Positions 18,038 through 27,572 are shown, counted from the first letter of the stretch. The stretch: 64,000 bases of DNA from Streptomyces sp. NBC_00154 (GCF_026342835.1 NZ_JAPEMI010000001.1:1308501-1372500), one strand, 5' to 3'. A program made the numbers and translations. The notes: a model not told the origin generated them from the sequence alone.

Positions 18038-19009
18038 CTAGTGGGCGTCCTCGATGCCACCGAAGTGGTCCCAGCCGCCCTTACTGGTCCAGGGCGCCCC
18101 GTCGACCGTCACCTGGGGCAGCGCCGACGGATTGAGGACCTCGCCGATCACCTTCCAGCGGGCGGGCAGCTTCACGTCCGCCGGGAACGTGGCGACGATC
18201 GCGTGGTCCTCTCCCCCGGTGAGCACCCACTGCAGCGGATCCACGCCGACCGCCTGGCCGATGTCGGACATCTGCGAGGGGATGTCGATGAGACCGGAGC
18301 GCAGATCGATCCGGACCTTGCTGGCCTCGGCGATGTGCCCGAGGTCGGCGACCAGCCCGTCGCTGACGTCCGTCATGGCGGTGGCGCCGAGCCCGGCGGC
18401 CGCGGGGCCCGCGTGGTACGGCGGTTCGGGGCGCCGGTGCGCCTCGACGAAGGCGCGCGGCGAGCGGAAACCGCGGGAGAGCACCGCGTACCCGGCGGCG
18501 GACCAGCCGAGCCAGCCGGTGACGGCGACGACATCGCCGGGGCGGGCGCCGGCCCGGGTGACCGGTTCGTGGTTGCGCAGATCGCCGAGTGCGGTGATCG
18601 CGACGGTGATGGTCTCCCCGCCGACCACGTCACCGCCGACCACGGCCGCCCCCGCGACCTGGCATTCGTCACGGATGCCGTCCATCAGCTCGCCCGCCCA
18701 CGTGACCGGGAGTTCGGCGGGCACGACCAGGCCGAGCAGCAGCGCGGTGGGCACGGCGCCCATGGCGGCGATGTCGGCGAGATTCTGCGCGGCGGCCTTG
18801 CGTCCGACGTCGTACGCCGTCGACCAGTCGCGGCGGAAGTGCCGTCCCTCCAAAAGGATGTCGGTACTGGCCACGACCCTACGGTCGGGAGCGGCCACGA
18901 CCGCGGCGTCGTCGCCGGGTCCGAGCCGTACCGCCGGAGTGGTGGTGAGGCGGGAAGTGAGCTCCCTGATGAGCCCGAACTCCCCCAACTCGCCCACGGT
19001 TCCCTTCAC
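18038..19009 (-). CDS. thiL: Thiamine-monophosphate kinase
   Basis: 323 residues, normal size. Converts thiamine phosphate to the diphosphate cofactor. PurM-like ATPase features are GPGDDAAVVAAPDRRVVASTD (Mg-binding Asp pair) near 31-51, TDILLEGRHFRRDW, AAQNLADIAAMGA, DVSDGLVADLGHI and LTGGEDHAIVATF. GTG start at 19009; the initial MKGTVGELGEFGLI is typical of the family. Confidence 0.95.
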   Translation of the reverse strand: MKGTVGELGEFGLIRELTSRLTTTPAVRLGPGDDAAVVAAPDRRVVASTDILLEGRHFRRDWSTAYDVGRKAAAQNLADIAAMGAVPTALLLGLVVPAELPVTWAGELMDGIRDECQVAGAAVVGGDVVGGETITVAITALGDLRNHEPVTRAGARPGDVVAVTGWLGWSAAGYAVLSRGFRSPRAFVEAHRRPEPPYHAGPAAAGLGATAMTDVSDGLVADLGHIAEASKVRIDLRSGLIDIPSQMSDIGQAVGVDPLQWVLTGGEDHAIVATFPADVKLPARWKVIGEVLNPSALPQVTVDGAPWTSKGGWDHFGGIEDAH

Positions 19010-19327
19010 CGAGTCTCACCTCTCATCTATCGCGCCGGACGGGCGTCCGGCCTGGATCGGCGGCCGGGGGCCGGGACCGTGGCCCAGCCGTCGGAAGCAG
19101 TCTGCTCCGGTTGTCGCCGGCATGCCTGTCCCCCATCCGGACCGCTGCACTTGCGGTCGCGAGCCGTCACTGCTGTCGGTACTGTCAAGAGATACGTCAA
19201 CCGCTGCCATCCGTACGCCACGCGGTGGGACGTCATCCGGTCCGCAGGTCTCCCCGCGGCCCGCGGCAACGCGATACCGTGGCGTCTCTTTCCCCCACAT
19301 GATCCTCGTGGCCGCCCTGGAGGTTCC
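19010..19327. other. Intergenic stretch upstream of thiL and the AsnC-type gene
   Basis: 318 bases between divergent genes. It should contain both promoters, but I cannot assign clear -35/-10 pairs, hairpins or an ORF. No repeats seen. Confidence 0.4.
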
Positions 19328-19561
19328 GTGGTACAGGCGTACATCCTTATCCAGACCGAGGTGGGCAAGGCGTCGACCGTCGCCGAGACCATCACGAAAA
19401 TCCCGGGAGTGATCCAGGCAGAGGACGTCACCGGCCCCTACGACGTGATTGTGCGCGCGCAGGCCGACACAGTCGATGAACTCGGACGCATGGTGGTCGC
19501 CAAGGTCCAGCAGGTGGAGGGCATCACCAGAACCTTGACCTGCCCGGTCGTTCATCTGTAG
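19328..19561 (+). CDS. Lrp/AsnC ligand-binding (RAM) domain protein without HTH
   Basis: 77 residues from GTG 19328 (VVQAYILIQTEVGKASTVAE). It consists only of the alpha/beta RAM domain of Lrp/AsnC regulators: IPGVIQAEDVTGPYDVIV and LGRMVVAKVQQVEGITRT, where the G-x-Y-D loop binds the amino-acid effector. No DNA-binding helix-turn-helix is present. Such stand-alone RAM proteins may bind amino acids or form mixed oligomers with full regulators. GGAGG-like bases precede the start. Confidence 0.9.
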   Translation: MVQAYILIQTEVGKASTVAETITKIPGVIQAEDVTGPYDVIVRAQADTVDELGRMVVAKVQQVEGITRTLTCPVVHL

Positions 19562-19581
19562 CCCCCTTATACGCTGGGCCG

Positions 19582-20070
19582 GTGACGTCCTTCCGCCGCC
19601 GGCTTCGCCGCCCCGTGTTCCTCGGCCCGTCCGCTGCCGTTCTGCTGCTGGCCGCGGCGGGCTGCTCGTCCATGGACACCCATGCGTCGATCACGGTTCC
19701 CACCCCGACGCCGGAAGCCGCAGCCTACTGCCGTGCACTGCACAAGGAGCTGCCGAAGACCGTCGCCGGACAGAAACGCAACGACCCAGGACCGAGGTCG
19801 GAGCTGACCGCCGGCTGGGGGGACGGGGCGATCGTACTGCGCTGCGGGGTCGACCGGCCCGCAAAGATGGACGATCCGATGGCGAAGGGGGCCGAGGCGG
19901 ACGGCGTCAACTGGCTGCTGGAGCAGCCGGAGGACGCCGGTCCGCGCTTCACCACCACCTATCGCAAGGCGTATGTCGAGGTGTCGCTCTCGACGGCGTA
20001 CGCACATGACATGAGCCCGCTGGCGGCGTTCGCCGCTGCCGTCAAGAAGACGGTCCCCAGCAGCGTCTAG
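19582..20070 (+). CDS. DUF3515 lipoprotein
   Basis: 162 residues with a basic N terminus (RRRLRRP), a hydrophobic core and lipobox LAAAGC (Cys27), so probably a lipid-anchored exported protein. The remaining domain (EAAAYCRALHKELPKTV, IVLRCGVDRP, YVEVSLSTAYAH) fits the actinobacterial DUF3515 family, which regularly lies next to ddlA and thiL. Two further cysteines could form a disulfide. Function unknown. Starts 20 nt after the AsnC-type gene, likely cotranscribed. Confidence 0.85.
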   Translation: MTSFRRRLRRPVFLGPSAAVLLLAAAGCSSMDTHASITVPTPTPEAAAYCRALHKELPKTVAGQKRNDPGPRSELTAGWGDGAIVLRCGVDRPAKMDDPMAKGAEADGVNWLLEQPEDAGPRFTTTYRKAYVEVSLSTAYAHDMSPLAAFAAAVKKTVPSSV

Positions 20071-20125
20071 CGAGTGTCCGCGCAGTCCGGCCCGGCGCCT
20101 GTGCGCACATCCGGCCCGGTGTTTC

Positions 20126-21283
20126 TCAGCGCAGGCCGGTCGGGCGGGTCAACGCCGCCTGGATCAGCCGGTCCACCAGCTCCTGGTAGCTCACGCCGCT
20201 CTCCTGCCACATCCGCGGGTACATGGAGATCGGGGTGAAGCCCGGCAGCGTATTGATCTCGTTGATCACGAAGCCGCCGTCCTCGGTGAGGAAGAAGTCG
20301 GCGCGCACCAGGCCCTCGCAGGACGCCGCCTCGAAGGCTTCGACCGCGAGCCGCTGGACCTCGGCCGTCTGCTCCCCGGTCAGCGGGGCGGGCACGATCC
20401 CGGACGCCGAGTCGATGTACTTGGCCTCGAAGTCGTAGAAGTCGTGCGCGGTGACCGGCGGGATCTCGGCGGGCACGCTGGCACGCGGTCCGTCCTCGAA
20501 CTCCAGCACCCCGCACTCGATCTCGCGGCCCCGCAGCAGCGACTCGACCAGGAACTTGGGGTCGTGGCGGCGGGCCTCCTCGATCGCCTCGTCGAGGCCG
20601 GAGAGGTCGTCGACCTTGGTGATGCCGATGGACGAACCTGCCCGGGCGGGCTTGATGAAGAGCGGCCAGCCGTGCTCACCGGCGAAGTCCACGATGCGCT
20701 TGCGGGCACCGGAGCGGTCGTTGTCCCACTCACGGGGGCGGATCACGACGTACGGGCCGACGGGCAGCCCGAAAGAGGTGAACACCCGCTTCATGTACTC
20801 CTTGTCCTGGCCGACCGCCGAGGCGAGCACACCGGCGCCCACGTACGGCACCCCGGACAGCTCCAGGAGCCCCTGGAGGGTGCCGTCCTCACCGTACGGG
20901 CCGTGCAGGACCGGGAAGACGACATCGACCTCGCCGAGCGCCTTCGGGACCGAGCCGGGCTCGCTGTAGACCACCTCACGGCTGCCGGGGTCGACGGAGA
21001 GCACCACGCCGCCCTCGCTGGACTCGGCCAGTTGTGCCACGTCCGGCATCTTCCGGTCGGTGATGGCCATCCGCTCGGGCTCGTCGGCGGTGAGCGCCCA
21101 GCGGCCGTCCGTCGTGATGCCGATCGGCAGGACGTCGTACTTCGTCCGGTCGATGGCGTTCAGGACGGCACCCGCGGTGACGACCGAAATGCCGTGTTCG
21201 GAGCTGCGGCCGCCGAACACGACGGCCACACGCGGCTTGCGGAGCTGCTGCTCCGGGCTCTGGGGGAGGTTCTCGCTGCTCAT
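20126..21283 (-). CDS. ddlA: D-alanine--D-alanine ligase
   Basis: 385 residues from ATG 21283; an upstream in-frame start at 21316 is less likely because the family starts near MSSENLPQSPEQQLRK. Makes the D-Ala-D-Ala dipeptide for peptidoglycan. ATP-grasp features: VAVVFGGRSSEHGIS at the N terminus, LHGPYGEDGTLQGLLEL, FIKPARAGSSIG, and the metal/substrate motif FVINEINTLPGFTPISMYP. Convergent with the DUF3515 gene, 55 nt apart. Confidence 0.96.
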   Translation of the reverse strand: MSSENLPQSPEQQLRKPRVAVVFGGRSSEHGISVVTAGAVLNAIDRTKYDVLPIGITTDGRWALTADEPERMAITDRKMPDVAQLAESSEGGVVLSVDPGSREVVYSEPGSVPKALGEVDVVFPVLHGPYGEDGTLQGLLELSGVPYVGAGVLASAVGQDKEYMKRVFTSFGLPVGPYVVIRPREWDNDRSGARKRIVDFAGEHGWPLFIKPARAGSSIGITKVDDLSGLDEAIEEARRHDPKFLVESLLRGREIECGVLEFEDGPRASVPAEIPPVTAHDFYDFEAKYIDSASGIVPAPLTGEQTAEVQRLAVEAFEAASCEGLVRADFFLTEDGGFVINEINTLPGFTPISMYPRMWQESGVSYQELVDRLIQAALTRPTGLR

Positions 21284-21356
21284 ATCGCGTTGAGCGTACC
21301 TGCTGGTACGAGTCACGTCAGCGTCCCCGGGGCCGACCCGCGTACGGAGCAGCCGC

Positions 21357-22367
21357 TCAGTGGCGCTCCGCCTTCGCGCTGCGCGACATCAGCTCGCCCA
21401 GTGCGACCATCGGCGGCTTGCCCTCGTGGACGATGGAGACGACCGTCTCCGTGATGGGCATGTCGATCCCGTGCCGGCGTGCCAGATCGAGCACCGATTC
21501 ACAGGACTTGACGCCTTCGGCGGTCTGCTTGGTGACGGCGATGGTCTCTTCCAGCGTCATACCGCGGCCGAGGTTGGTGCCGAAGGTGTGGTTGCGCGAC
21601 AGCGGCGAGGAGCAGGTCGCCACCAGGTCGCCGAGGCCCGCGAGTCCGGAGAACGTCAGCGGGTCGGCGCCCATGGCGAGGCCGAGGCGGGTGGTCTCGG
21701 CGAGGCCGCGGGTGATGAGCGAGCCCTTGGCGTTGTCGCCGAGGCCCATCCCGTCGGCGATGCCCACGGCGAGACCGATGACGTTCTTGACCGCGCCGCC
21801 GAGTTCGGCGCCGACCACATCGGTGATGGTGTACGGGCGGAAGTACGAGGTGTGGCAGGTGGCCTGGAGGCGACGGGCCACCGACTCGTCCCGGCAGGCG
21901 ACGACGGCCGCGGCAGGGCGGCGTTCGGCGATCTCCTTGGCCAGGTTGGGGCCGGTGACGACGGCGATGCGGTCCGCGGGGACCTTGGTGACGTCCTCGA
22001 TGACCTCGCTCATCCGCTCGGCGGTGCCGAGTTCGACGCCCTTCATCAGCGAGACGAGAACGGTGTCCGGACGCAGGTGCGGGGCCCAGTCGGCGAGGTT
22101 GGCGCGCAGCGTCTGCGACGGCACGGCGAGCACCGCGAAGTCGGCGCCGCGCAGCGCCTCTGCGGCGTCGGTGGTGGCCCTGATGGAATCGGGTAGTTCA
22201 ATTCCCGGCAGATAGTCGGGGTTGGTACGGGTCGTGTTGATCGCCTCGACGAGCTCGGCGCGACGGCCCCAGAGAGTGACCTCGCTACCGGCGTCGGCGA
22301 GCACCATGCCGAAGGCCGTACCCCAGGAGCCGGTTCCGAAGACGGCTGCTTTGACGGGGTGCGTCAC
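21357..22367 (-). CDS. gpsA: NAD(P)-dependent glycerol-3-phosphate dehydrogenase
   Basis: 336 residues. Supplies sn-glycerol-3-phosphate for phospholipid synthesis. Rossmann motif VFGTGSWGTAFG (9-20), VTGPNLAKEIAE, the catalytic Lys region AVKNVIGLAVG, and FSGLAGLGDLVATC with SRNHTFG. GTG start at 22367 overlaps the plsC-like stop (GTGA). The pair therefore makes G3P and acylates downstream product in one coupled unit. Confidence 0.96.
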   Translation of the reverse strand: MTHPVKAAVFGTGSWGTAFGMVLADAGSEVTLWGRRAELVEAINTTRTNPDYLPGIELPDSIRATTDAAEALRGADFAVLAVPSQTLRANLADWAPHLRPDTVLVSLMKGVELGTAERMSEVIEDVTKVPADRIAVVTGPNLAKEIAERRPAAAVVACRDESVARRLQATCHTSYFRPYTITDVVGAELGGAVKNVIGLAVGIADGMGLGDNAKGSLITRGLAETTRLGLAMGADPLTFSGLAGLGDLVATCSSPLSRNHTFGTNLGRGMTLEETIAVTKQTAEGVKSCESVLDLARRHGIDMPITETVVSIVHEGKPPMVALGELMSRSAKAERH

Positions 22368-23116
22368 TTGGGTCCCTTCCCTTCGGCCTTGCGCCGCTGT
22401 TCGGCACGTGCCTTGCGGTGGTCGTAGAGCTCGGTGGGGGCCTTCTCGCCGCGTACGACTTCGAGCTGGGCGGTGACCGCGGCCATGATGACCTCGGTCG
22501 CCTCACGCAGGACGTCGGGCGTCGGCTCCATGCCGTAGAACCGGGAGAGGTCGACGGGCGGTCCGGCCTGCACCTGGAGTGTCTTGCGGGGGAAGAGCCG
22601 GAGCTTGTTCTCCTTGGCGTACGGCGGCATCGCCAGGTTGGCGCCCCACTGCGCGACGGGGATGACCGGGGCCTTCGTCATCAACGCGACGCGGGCGGCA
22701 CCGGTCTTGCCGGCCATCGGCCACATGTCGGGGTCGCGGGTGAGGGTGCCCTCCGGGTAGAAGGCGACACATTCACCGCGCTCGATGGCGTCGACGGCGG
22801 CCCGGAAAGCGTCCAGCGCATTGGTCGTCTCGCGGTACACCGGGATCTGCCCGGTGCCGCGCAGGATCATTCCGACAAAGGGGGTCTTGAAGAGGCCCGC
22901 CTTGGCGAGAAGCCGCGGCACCCGGCCGGTGTTGTACTGGAAGTGACCGTAGGAAAGCGGGTCCAGATACGAGTTGTGGTTGACCGCAGTGATGAATCCG
23001 CCGTCGGCCGGGATGTGTTCCATTCCCCGCCAGTCACGCTTGAACAGAACCACCAGCGGTGGTTTTGCGATGGCCGCCGCCAGGCGGTACCAGAAGCCGA
23101 TTCTGCGGCGGGACAC
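22364..23116 (-). CDS. 1-acyl-glycerol-3-phosphate acyltransferase (PlsC family)
   Basis: 250 residues from GTG 23116, chosen for AGGAAGG 7-8 nt upstream; the frame could extend to 23203. The acyltransferase H-x4-D motif is NHNSYLD, followed by the substrate-binding FYPEGTLTRD. N-terminal hydrophobic residues (FWYRLAAAIAKPPLVVLF) suggest membrane association. Coupled to gpsA, consistent with phosphatidic acid synthesis. The C-terminal tail is Lys/Arg-rich. Confidence 0.92.
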   Translation of the reverse strand: MSRRRIGFWYRLAAAIAKPPLVVLFKRDWRGMEHIPADGGFITAVNHNSYLDPLSYGHFQYNTGRVPRLLAKAGLFKTPFVGMILRGTGQIPVYRETTNALDAFRAAVDAIERGECVAFYPEGTLTRDPDMWPMAGKTGAARVALMTKAPVIPVAQWGANLAMPPYAKENKLRLFPRKTLQVQAGPPVDLSRFYGMEPTPDVLREATEVIMAAVTAQLEVVRGEKAPTELYDHRKARAEQRRKAEGKGPK

Positions 23117-23267
23117 TCGGACACCTTCCTCTACGGACCTGACGAGCTGCCTGGCCCATGGGCGGCCAATTCTGGCCCCAGGCCCCTGCTCTGTCGAGAA
23201 CACCGTACGCCTCGCCTCCGGGACCGAACCTCCGGGTTGTCACACCGGCAGGCGAGAATGAGCGGCG

Positions 23268-23951
23268 ATGCGCATCGAGGGGGAGATCGCCACGAACACC
23301 GACCCGACCGGCCTGTGGTCCCTGGTCGTCCCGTTGAAGCCGCTGGCACAGGGCAAGAGCAGGCTCACGGGGGCGGCCGGCGTCATGCTGCGCCCCCGGC
23401 TCGCCCTGGCCTTCGCCCAGGACACCGTGGTCGCCGCGCTGTCCTGCCGGGCCGTACGGGATGTGGTGGTCGTCACGGACGACCCGGTGGCCGCGGCGGC
23501 GCTCGCGGCGCTCGGGGCGCGCACCGTTCCCGACGAACCGGCCGCCGGGCTCAACGCCGCACTCGTCCACGGCGAGCGGGCGGTACGCGACCGGCGGCCC
23601 GCCGCGGCGGTCGCGGCGCTCAACGCGGACCTGCCCGCACTGCGCCCCACGGAATTGGCCCGCGTCCTCGATTTCGCCGCCGAATTTCCTCGCGCATTTG
23701 TCACGGATGCGACGGGAATCGGCACGACATTTCTTTCGGCTTCATCCGGGGTGGAATTGCGTCCGGCTTTCGGTGGCCCGTCCAGGGCCCGGCATCTTTC
23801 CTCCGGCGCGGTGGAAATCACGTCGGCCGGTATCGATTCGGTCCGCCAGGACGTGGACACCGGCGACGATCTGCGGGCCGCCGTGCGCCTCGGGGTGGGC
23901 CCGCACACGGCGGACCGCTGGGCCGCGGGCGTGCCAGTGCGGGACCGATAG
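23268..23951 (+). CDS. cofC: Phospholactate/phosphoenolpyruvate guanylyltransferase (F420 synthesis)
   Basis: 227 residues. CofC/FbiD activates the lactate-derived precursor of coenzyme F420 with GTP. The nucleotidyltransferase core is visible: WSLVVPLKPLAQGKSRL, VVVVTDDPVAAAAL, VAALNADLPALRPTEL (N-A-D-L-P metal motif), and the C-terminal FGGPSRARHLSSGA and DVDTGDDLRAAVRLG. Transcribed divergently from the plsC-like gene. Confidence 0.9.
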   Translation: MRIEGEIATNTDPTGLWSLVVPLKPLAQGKSRLTGAAGVMLRPRLALAFAQDTVVAALSCRAVRDVVVVTDDPVAAAALAALGARTVPDEPAAGLNAALVHGERAVRDRRPAAAVAALNADLPALRPTELARVLDFAAEFPRAFVTDATGIGTTFLSASSGVELRPAFGGPSRARHLSSGAVEITSAGIDSVRQDVDTGDDLRAAVRLGVGPHTADRWAAGVPVRDR

Positions 23952-23961
23952 GCTGCCGTTC

Positions 23962-24165
23962 ATGCAGGCGACCTCGTACACGTACGACCCCGAGACCCGC
24001 ACCGGCAGTGTGCTGCTCGACGACGGCACCCCGGTGGAATTCGACGCCCCGGCCTTCGACGCGGGCGGCCTGCGGCTGCTGCGCCCCGGGCAGCGGGTGC
24101 GGATCGAGGTCACGGGCGAGGGTGCCGACCGGCGGATCACCCTGGTGACGCTGCAGACGTTCTGA
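23962..24165 (+). CDS. Small CSD-like hypothetical protein
   Basis: 67 residues: begins MQATSYTYDPETRTGSVLLD and continues with DGTPVEFDAPAF, LRPGQRVRIEV and ITLVTLQTF. The alternating beta-strand pattern and DDGT...EFDAPAF...LRPGQRV resemble a degenerate cold-shock OB fold, but the RNA-binding FGFI/VFVH motifs are missing. It starts 10 nt after cofC and is probably cotranscribed. Widespread in Streptomyces as far as I recall; function unknown. Confidence 0.8.
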   Translation: MQATSYTYDPETRTGSVLLDDGTPVEFDAPAFDAGGLRLLRPGQRVRIEVTGEGADRRITLVTLQTF

Positions 24166-24223
24166 AGGGCGGCCTCGGACCACCGGGCCCCCTCCGGCAG
24201 CGGGCCGGGCCCCGAACAGCCCG

Positions 24224-24255
24224 CGGGCCGGGCTCCCCGTGGGGAGCCCGGCCCG
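24224..24255. terminator. Terminator between convergent genes
   Basis: Perfect 15-bp stem CGGGCCGGGCTCCCC (24224-24238) and GGGGAGCCCGGCCCG (24241-24255) with a 2-nt centre. It can end transcription of cofC/CSD-like from the left and the HU gene from the right. Confidence 0.85.
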
Positions 24256-24286
24256 GCGCGTGTGAGTAGCCCTGCGCTGCTCGGTC

Positions 24287-24934
24287 TCACTTCTTCCGCG
24301 CGACGGCCTTCTTGGCCGTGGTCTTGCGCGCCGTGGTCTTCTTCGCGGGCGCCTTCTTCGCCGTGGCCTTCTTGGCGGGCGCGGTCTTGCTGGTGACGGT
24401 CTTCTTCGCCGCCGCGGCCGTGGTCTTCTTGGCCGCCGTGGTCTTCTTGGCCGCCGCGGTGGTCTTCTTCGCGGTGGTCTTCTTGGCGGCGGTGGTCTTC
24501 GCCGCGGTCACGGCCTTCTTGGCGGTGACCTTCTTCGCCGTGGCCTTCTTGGCGGTGGCCTTCTTGGCCGCGGCCTTCGTGGTCGCACGGGTGGGAGCAC
24601 CGCCCGAGAGGCTGCCCTTGGGCGCCTTCTTCACGGCCACATCGTGCTTGGGGAGCTTCTTCGAGCCGCTCACCAGGTCCTTGAAGCCCTGTCCCGCGCG
24701 GAAGCGGGGCACCGAGGTCTTCTTGACCCGTACGCGCTCACCCGTCTGCGGGTTGCGGGCGTAGCGAGCCGGGCGGTCGACCTTCTCGAACGAGCCGAAG
24801 CCGGTGACCGAGACACGGTCCCCGGCGACAACGGCACGGACGATCGCGTCGAGTACCGCGTCGACAGCGTCTGCGGCCTGCTGGCGGCCGCCGACCTTGT
24901 CGGCAATCGCTTCTACGAGCTGCGCCTTGTTCAC
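24287..24934 (-). CDS. hupS: HU-family nucleoid protein with histone-H1-like tail
   Basis: 215 residues. Residues 1-95 are a canonical HU domain (MNKAQLVEAIADKVGGRQQA, GFGSFEKVDRPARYARNPQTG, VPRFRAGQGFKDLV). The remaining ~110 residues are a Lys/Ala/Thr-rich tail of repeated AKK and TKK units, like eukaryotic histone H1. This two-part design is that of HupS, the sporulation-associated HU of S. coelicolor that compacts spore nucleoids. GTG start at 24934 with GGGGAAG upstream. The promoter side is locally A+T-rich (TATATAT near 25000). Confidence 0.93.
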   Translation of the reverse strand: MNKAQLVEAIADKVGGRQQAADAVDAVLDAIVRAVVAGDRVSVTGFGSFEKVDRPARYARNPQTGERVRVKKTSVPRFRAGQGFKDLVSGSKKLPKHDVAVKKAPKGSLSGGAPTRATTKAAAKKATAKKATAKKVTAKKAVTAAKTTAAKKTTAKKTTAAAKKTTAAKKTTAAAAKKTVTSKTAPAKKATAKKAPAKKTTARKTTAKKAVARKK

Positions 24935-25077
24935 GTCTTCCCCTTCGGAGACATTGCCAGAACGAAAGTGTTCAAGCGTTTTCGCACGTTAGGCAGATAT
25001 ATACCGCAAATCAAACACGAAACGGGCTAATCACCCTAGTGCCGCAACGAAGTCGACCGCTGCGCAGTTCCGCAGAG

Positions 25078-25305
25078 TCAGTCACCTTCGGGGAATCGGC
25101 CCTCATCGAGGTCCTTCATCAACCGGTCCAGACGCCTTGCCGCATCCGGTAGATCGTGCTTCGCCGCGGCCGTGACGACCAGCAGCTTCCGGGACAGCGC
25201 CATCCTTACGCCCTCCGGGACTTGCAGTGCGCGCACTCTTGCGTGCGCTTCCTTCAATTGGTCGGCGACTTGGCCGTAAAGCTTGAGTTGGCTGTCGCGT
25301 TCCAT
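25078..25305 (-). CDS. Small conserved hypothetical protein
   Basis: 75 residues from ATG 25305: MERDSQLKLYGQVADQLKEA, then ALQVPEGVRMALSRKLLVVT and DAARRLDRLMKDLDEGRFP. Predicted all-helical, soluble and acidic at the end. I recall similar small proteins between hup and leuD in other Streptomyces. No function can be assigned. Confidence 0.75.
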   Translation of the reverse strand: MERDSQLKLYGQVADQLKEAHARVRALQVPEGVRMALSRKLLVVTAAAKHDLPDAARRLDRLMKDLDEGRFPEGD

Positions 25306-25359
25306 GCACCGATTGTGCCATCTGGGGCGAGTTGTCGCCCGACGGGGTCTCAACAAGCG

Positions 25360-25393
25360 ACTGCGCCCTCTACCAGAAGGCAGAGGGCGCAGT
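25360..25393 (-). terminator. leuCD terminator
   Basis: Arms ACTGCGCCCTCT (25360-25371) and AGAGGGCGCAGT (25382-25393) form a perfect 12-bp stem with a 10-nt loop, 17 nt past the leuD stop. Confidence 0.8.
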
Positions 25394-25409
25394 ACTGGAA
25401 ACGCGCTGC

Positions 25410-26003
25410 TCAGGCGTTAATTGTACGCGGCTTGAAGGTCGGCCTTGCCGCCTCATAAGTCGCGATGTCCGCTTCGTTCTGAAGGGTGAGGCTGATGTCG
25501 TCCAGCCCGTTCAGCAGTCGCCAGCGAGCGTTCTCGTCGAGCTCGAAGTCGGCGGTGATGCCCTCGGCGCGGACCTGGCGCGCCTCCAGGTCAACGGTGA
25601 TCTCGGCCTTCGGGTCGGCCTCGGTCAGCTCCCAGAGCGCGTCGACCACCTTCTGGTCGAGCAGGACGGTCAGCAGGCCGTTCTTCAGCGAGTTGCCGCG
25701 GAAGATGTCGGCGAACCGGGAGGAGATGACGGCCTTGAAGCCGTAGTTCTGCAGGGCCCAGACGGCGTGTTCGCGGGACGAGCCGGTACCGAAGTCGGGA
25801 CCCGCCACCAGGACCGTGGCGCCGTCCCGCTCGGGGCGGTTGAGGACGAAGTTCTCGTCCTTGCGCCAGGCCTCGAAGAGTCCGTCCTCGAAGCCGTCGC
25901 GGGTGACCTTCTTCAGCCAGTGGGCGGGGATGATCTGGTCGGTGTCGACGTTGCTGCGGCGCAGCGGGACGGCCCGGCCGGTGTGTGCGGTGAAAGCTTC
26001 CAT
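25410..26003 (-). CDS. leuD: 3-isopropylmalate dehydratase small subunit
   Basis: 197 residues, standard length. Swivel-domain subunit of isopropylmalate isomerase in leucine synthesis. Motifs: [17 protein letters not shown] near 16-32, [20 protein letters not shown] (active-site Ser/Arg) near 65-85, and [16 protein letters not shown]. Starts 5 nt after leuC, so one operon. Confidence 0.97.
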   Translation of the reverse strand: MEAFTAHTGRAVPLRRSNVDTDQIIPAHWLKKVTRDGFEDGLFEAWRKDENFVLNRPERDGATVLVAGPDFGTGSSREHAVWALQNYGFKAVISSRFADIFRGNSLKNGLLTVLLDQKVVDALWELTEADPKAEITVDLEARQVRAEGITADFELDENARWRLLNGLDDISLTLQNEADIATYEAARPTFKPRTINA

Positions 26004-26008
26004 GATTC

Positions 26009-27433
26009 TCAGACTCCGGCGGACGTACGGGCGTCGGACAGGTCGGCGGGCGAGGCCAGGTGGCCCAGCACGGCGGTGGCGGCGGCGACCTGCGGGGAGA
26101 CCAGGTGAGTACGGCCGCCCTTGCCCTGCCGGCCCTCGAAGTTACGGTTCGAGGTCGAGGCGGAGCGCTCGCCGGGGGCCAGCTGGTCGGGGTTCATACC
26201 GAGGCACATCGAGCAACCCGCGTGCCGCCATTCGGCGCCGGCCGCGGTGAAGACCTTGTCCAGGCCCTCCTCGACGGCCTGCAGGGCGACCCGGACCGAG
26301 CCGGGGACGACCAGCATCCGTACGCCGTCGGCGACTTTGCGACCGTCCAGGATCGAGGCCGCGTTACGCAGGTCCTCGATGCGGCCGTTGGTGCAGGAGC
26401 CTACGAAGACGGTGTCGACGTCGATCTCGCGCAGCGGCTGCCCGGCAGTCAACCCCATGTATTCCAGGGCCTTTTCGGCGGCGTTCCGCTCCGACGCGTC
26501 CTCGTACGAAGCGGGGTCGGGGACGTTCGCCGACAGGGGCGCACCCTGCCCGGGGTTGGTGCCCCAGGTGACGAACGGGGCCAGTTCCGCGGCGTCGATG
26601 ACGACCTCGGCGTCGAAGACCGCGTCCTCGTCCGTGCGCAGCGTCTTCCAGTACGCGACGGCGGCGTCCCAGTCCTCGCCCTGCGGGGCGTGGTCGCGGC
26701 CCTTCAGGTAGTCGAACGTGGTCTCGTCCGGGGCGATCATGCCGGCCCGGGCGCCCGCCTCGATCGACATGTTGCAGATGGTCATCCGGGCTTCCATCGA
26801 GAGCTTCTCGATGGCGGAGCCGCGGTATTCGAGGATGTAGCCCTGGCCGCCGCCGGTGCCGATCCGGGCGATGATCGCGAGGATCAGGTCCTTGGCCGTC
26901 ACGTCGTCGGGCAGTTCGCCGTCGATCGTGATCGCCATCGTCTTCGGACGGGCCAGCGGCAGCGTCTGGGTGGCCAGCACGTGCTCGACCTGGCTGGTGC
27001 CGATGCCGAATGCCAGCGCGCCGAACGCGCCGTGCGTGGAGGTGTGGGAGTCGCCGCAGACGACCGTGGTGCCGGGCTGGGTCAGCCCCAGCTGCGGGCC
27101 GACCACGTGCACGACGCCCTGCTCGACGTCACCCAACGGGTGCAGCCGTACGCCGAAGTCCGCGCAGTTCTTGCGCAGCGTCTCCAACTGGGCGCGGGAG
27201 ACCGGATCGGCGATGGGCTTGTCGATGTCGAGGGTCGGGGTGTTGTGATCCTCGGTGGCGATGGTGAGGTCGAGGCGCCGCACCCGGCGTCCGGCCTGAC
27301 GGAGGCCGTCGAAGGCCTGGGGGCTGGTCACCTCGTGCAGCAGGTGCAGATCGATGAAGAGGAGGTCGGGCTCACCTTCGGCGCGCCGGACGACATGGTC
27401 GTCCCAGACCTTCTCCGCGAGTGTCCTACCCAT
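26009..27433 (-). CDS. leuC: 3-isopropylmalate dehydratase large subunit
   Basis: 474 residues from ATG 27433 ([15 protein letters not shown]). Aconitase-type [4Fe-4S] subunit; cluster ligands lie in [12 protein letters not shown] and [23 protein letters not shown] is the conserved substrate motif. Transcribed divergently from ndgR, whose IclR-type orthologues regulate leuCD. A GCCGGCG-TCTT-CGCCGGC hairpin (27447-27464) sits just before the ribosome-binding site and could affect initiation. Confidence 0.97.
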   Translation of the reverse strand: MGRTLAEKVWDDHVVRRAEGEPDLLFIDLHLLHEVTSPQAFDGLRQAGRRVRRLDLTIATEDHNTPTLDIDKPIADPVSRAQLETLRKNCADFGVRLHPLGDVEQGVVHVVGPQLGLTQPGTTVVCGDSHTSTHGAFGALAFGIGTSQVEHVLATQTLPLARPKTMAITIDGELPDDVTAKDLILAIIARIGTGGGQGYILEYRGSAIEKLSMEARMTICNMSIEAGARAGMIAPDETTFDYLKGRDHAPQGEDWDAAVAYWKTLRTDEDAVFDAEVVIDAAELAPFVTWGTNPGQGAPLSANVPDPASYEDASERNAAEKALEYMGLTAGQPLREIDVDTVFVGSCTNGRIEDLRNAASILDGRKVADGVRMLVVPGSVRVALQAVEEGLDKVFTAAGAEWRHAGCSMCLGMNPDQLAPGERSASTSNRNFEGRQGKGGRTHLVSPQVAAATAVLGHLASPADLSDARTSAGV

Positions 27434-27572
27434 CGCTTTCCCTCCGGCCGGCGTCTTCGCCGGCCCAACTAGAGATTCGGTGCGCCGCCGTCCGGACCCC
27501 CGTGCGGGGCGGTGGCTTCGGGCCGTTGTGTGGCCGCCCCTACAGGTTCGCAACTTCTGCGGAAAATTGAAC

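Noticed and set aside
17165..19561. 798-codon plus-strand frame ending in the AsnC-type domain
   Set aside because: Only the last 77 codons are real (GTG 19328); the upstream part is antisense to thiD and thiL.
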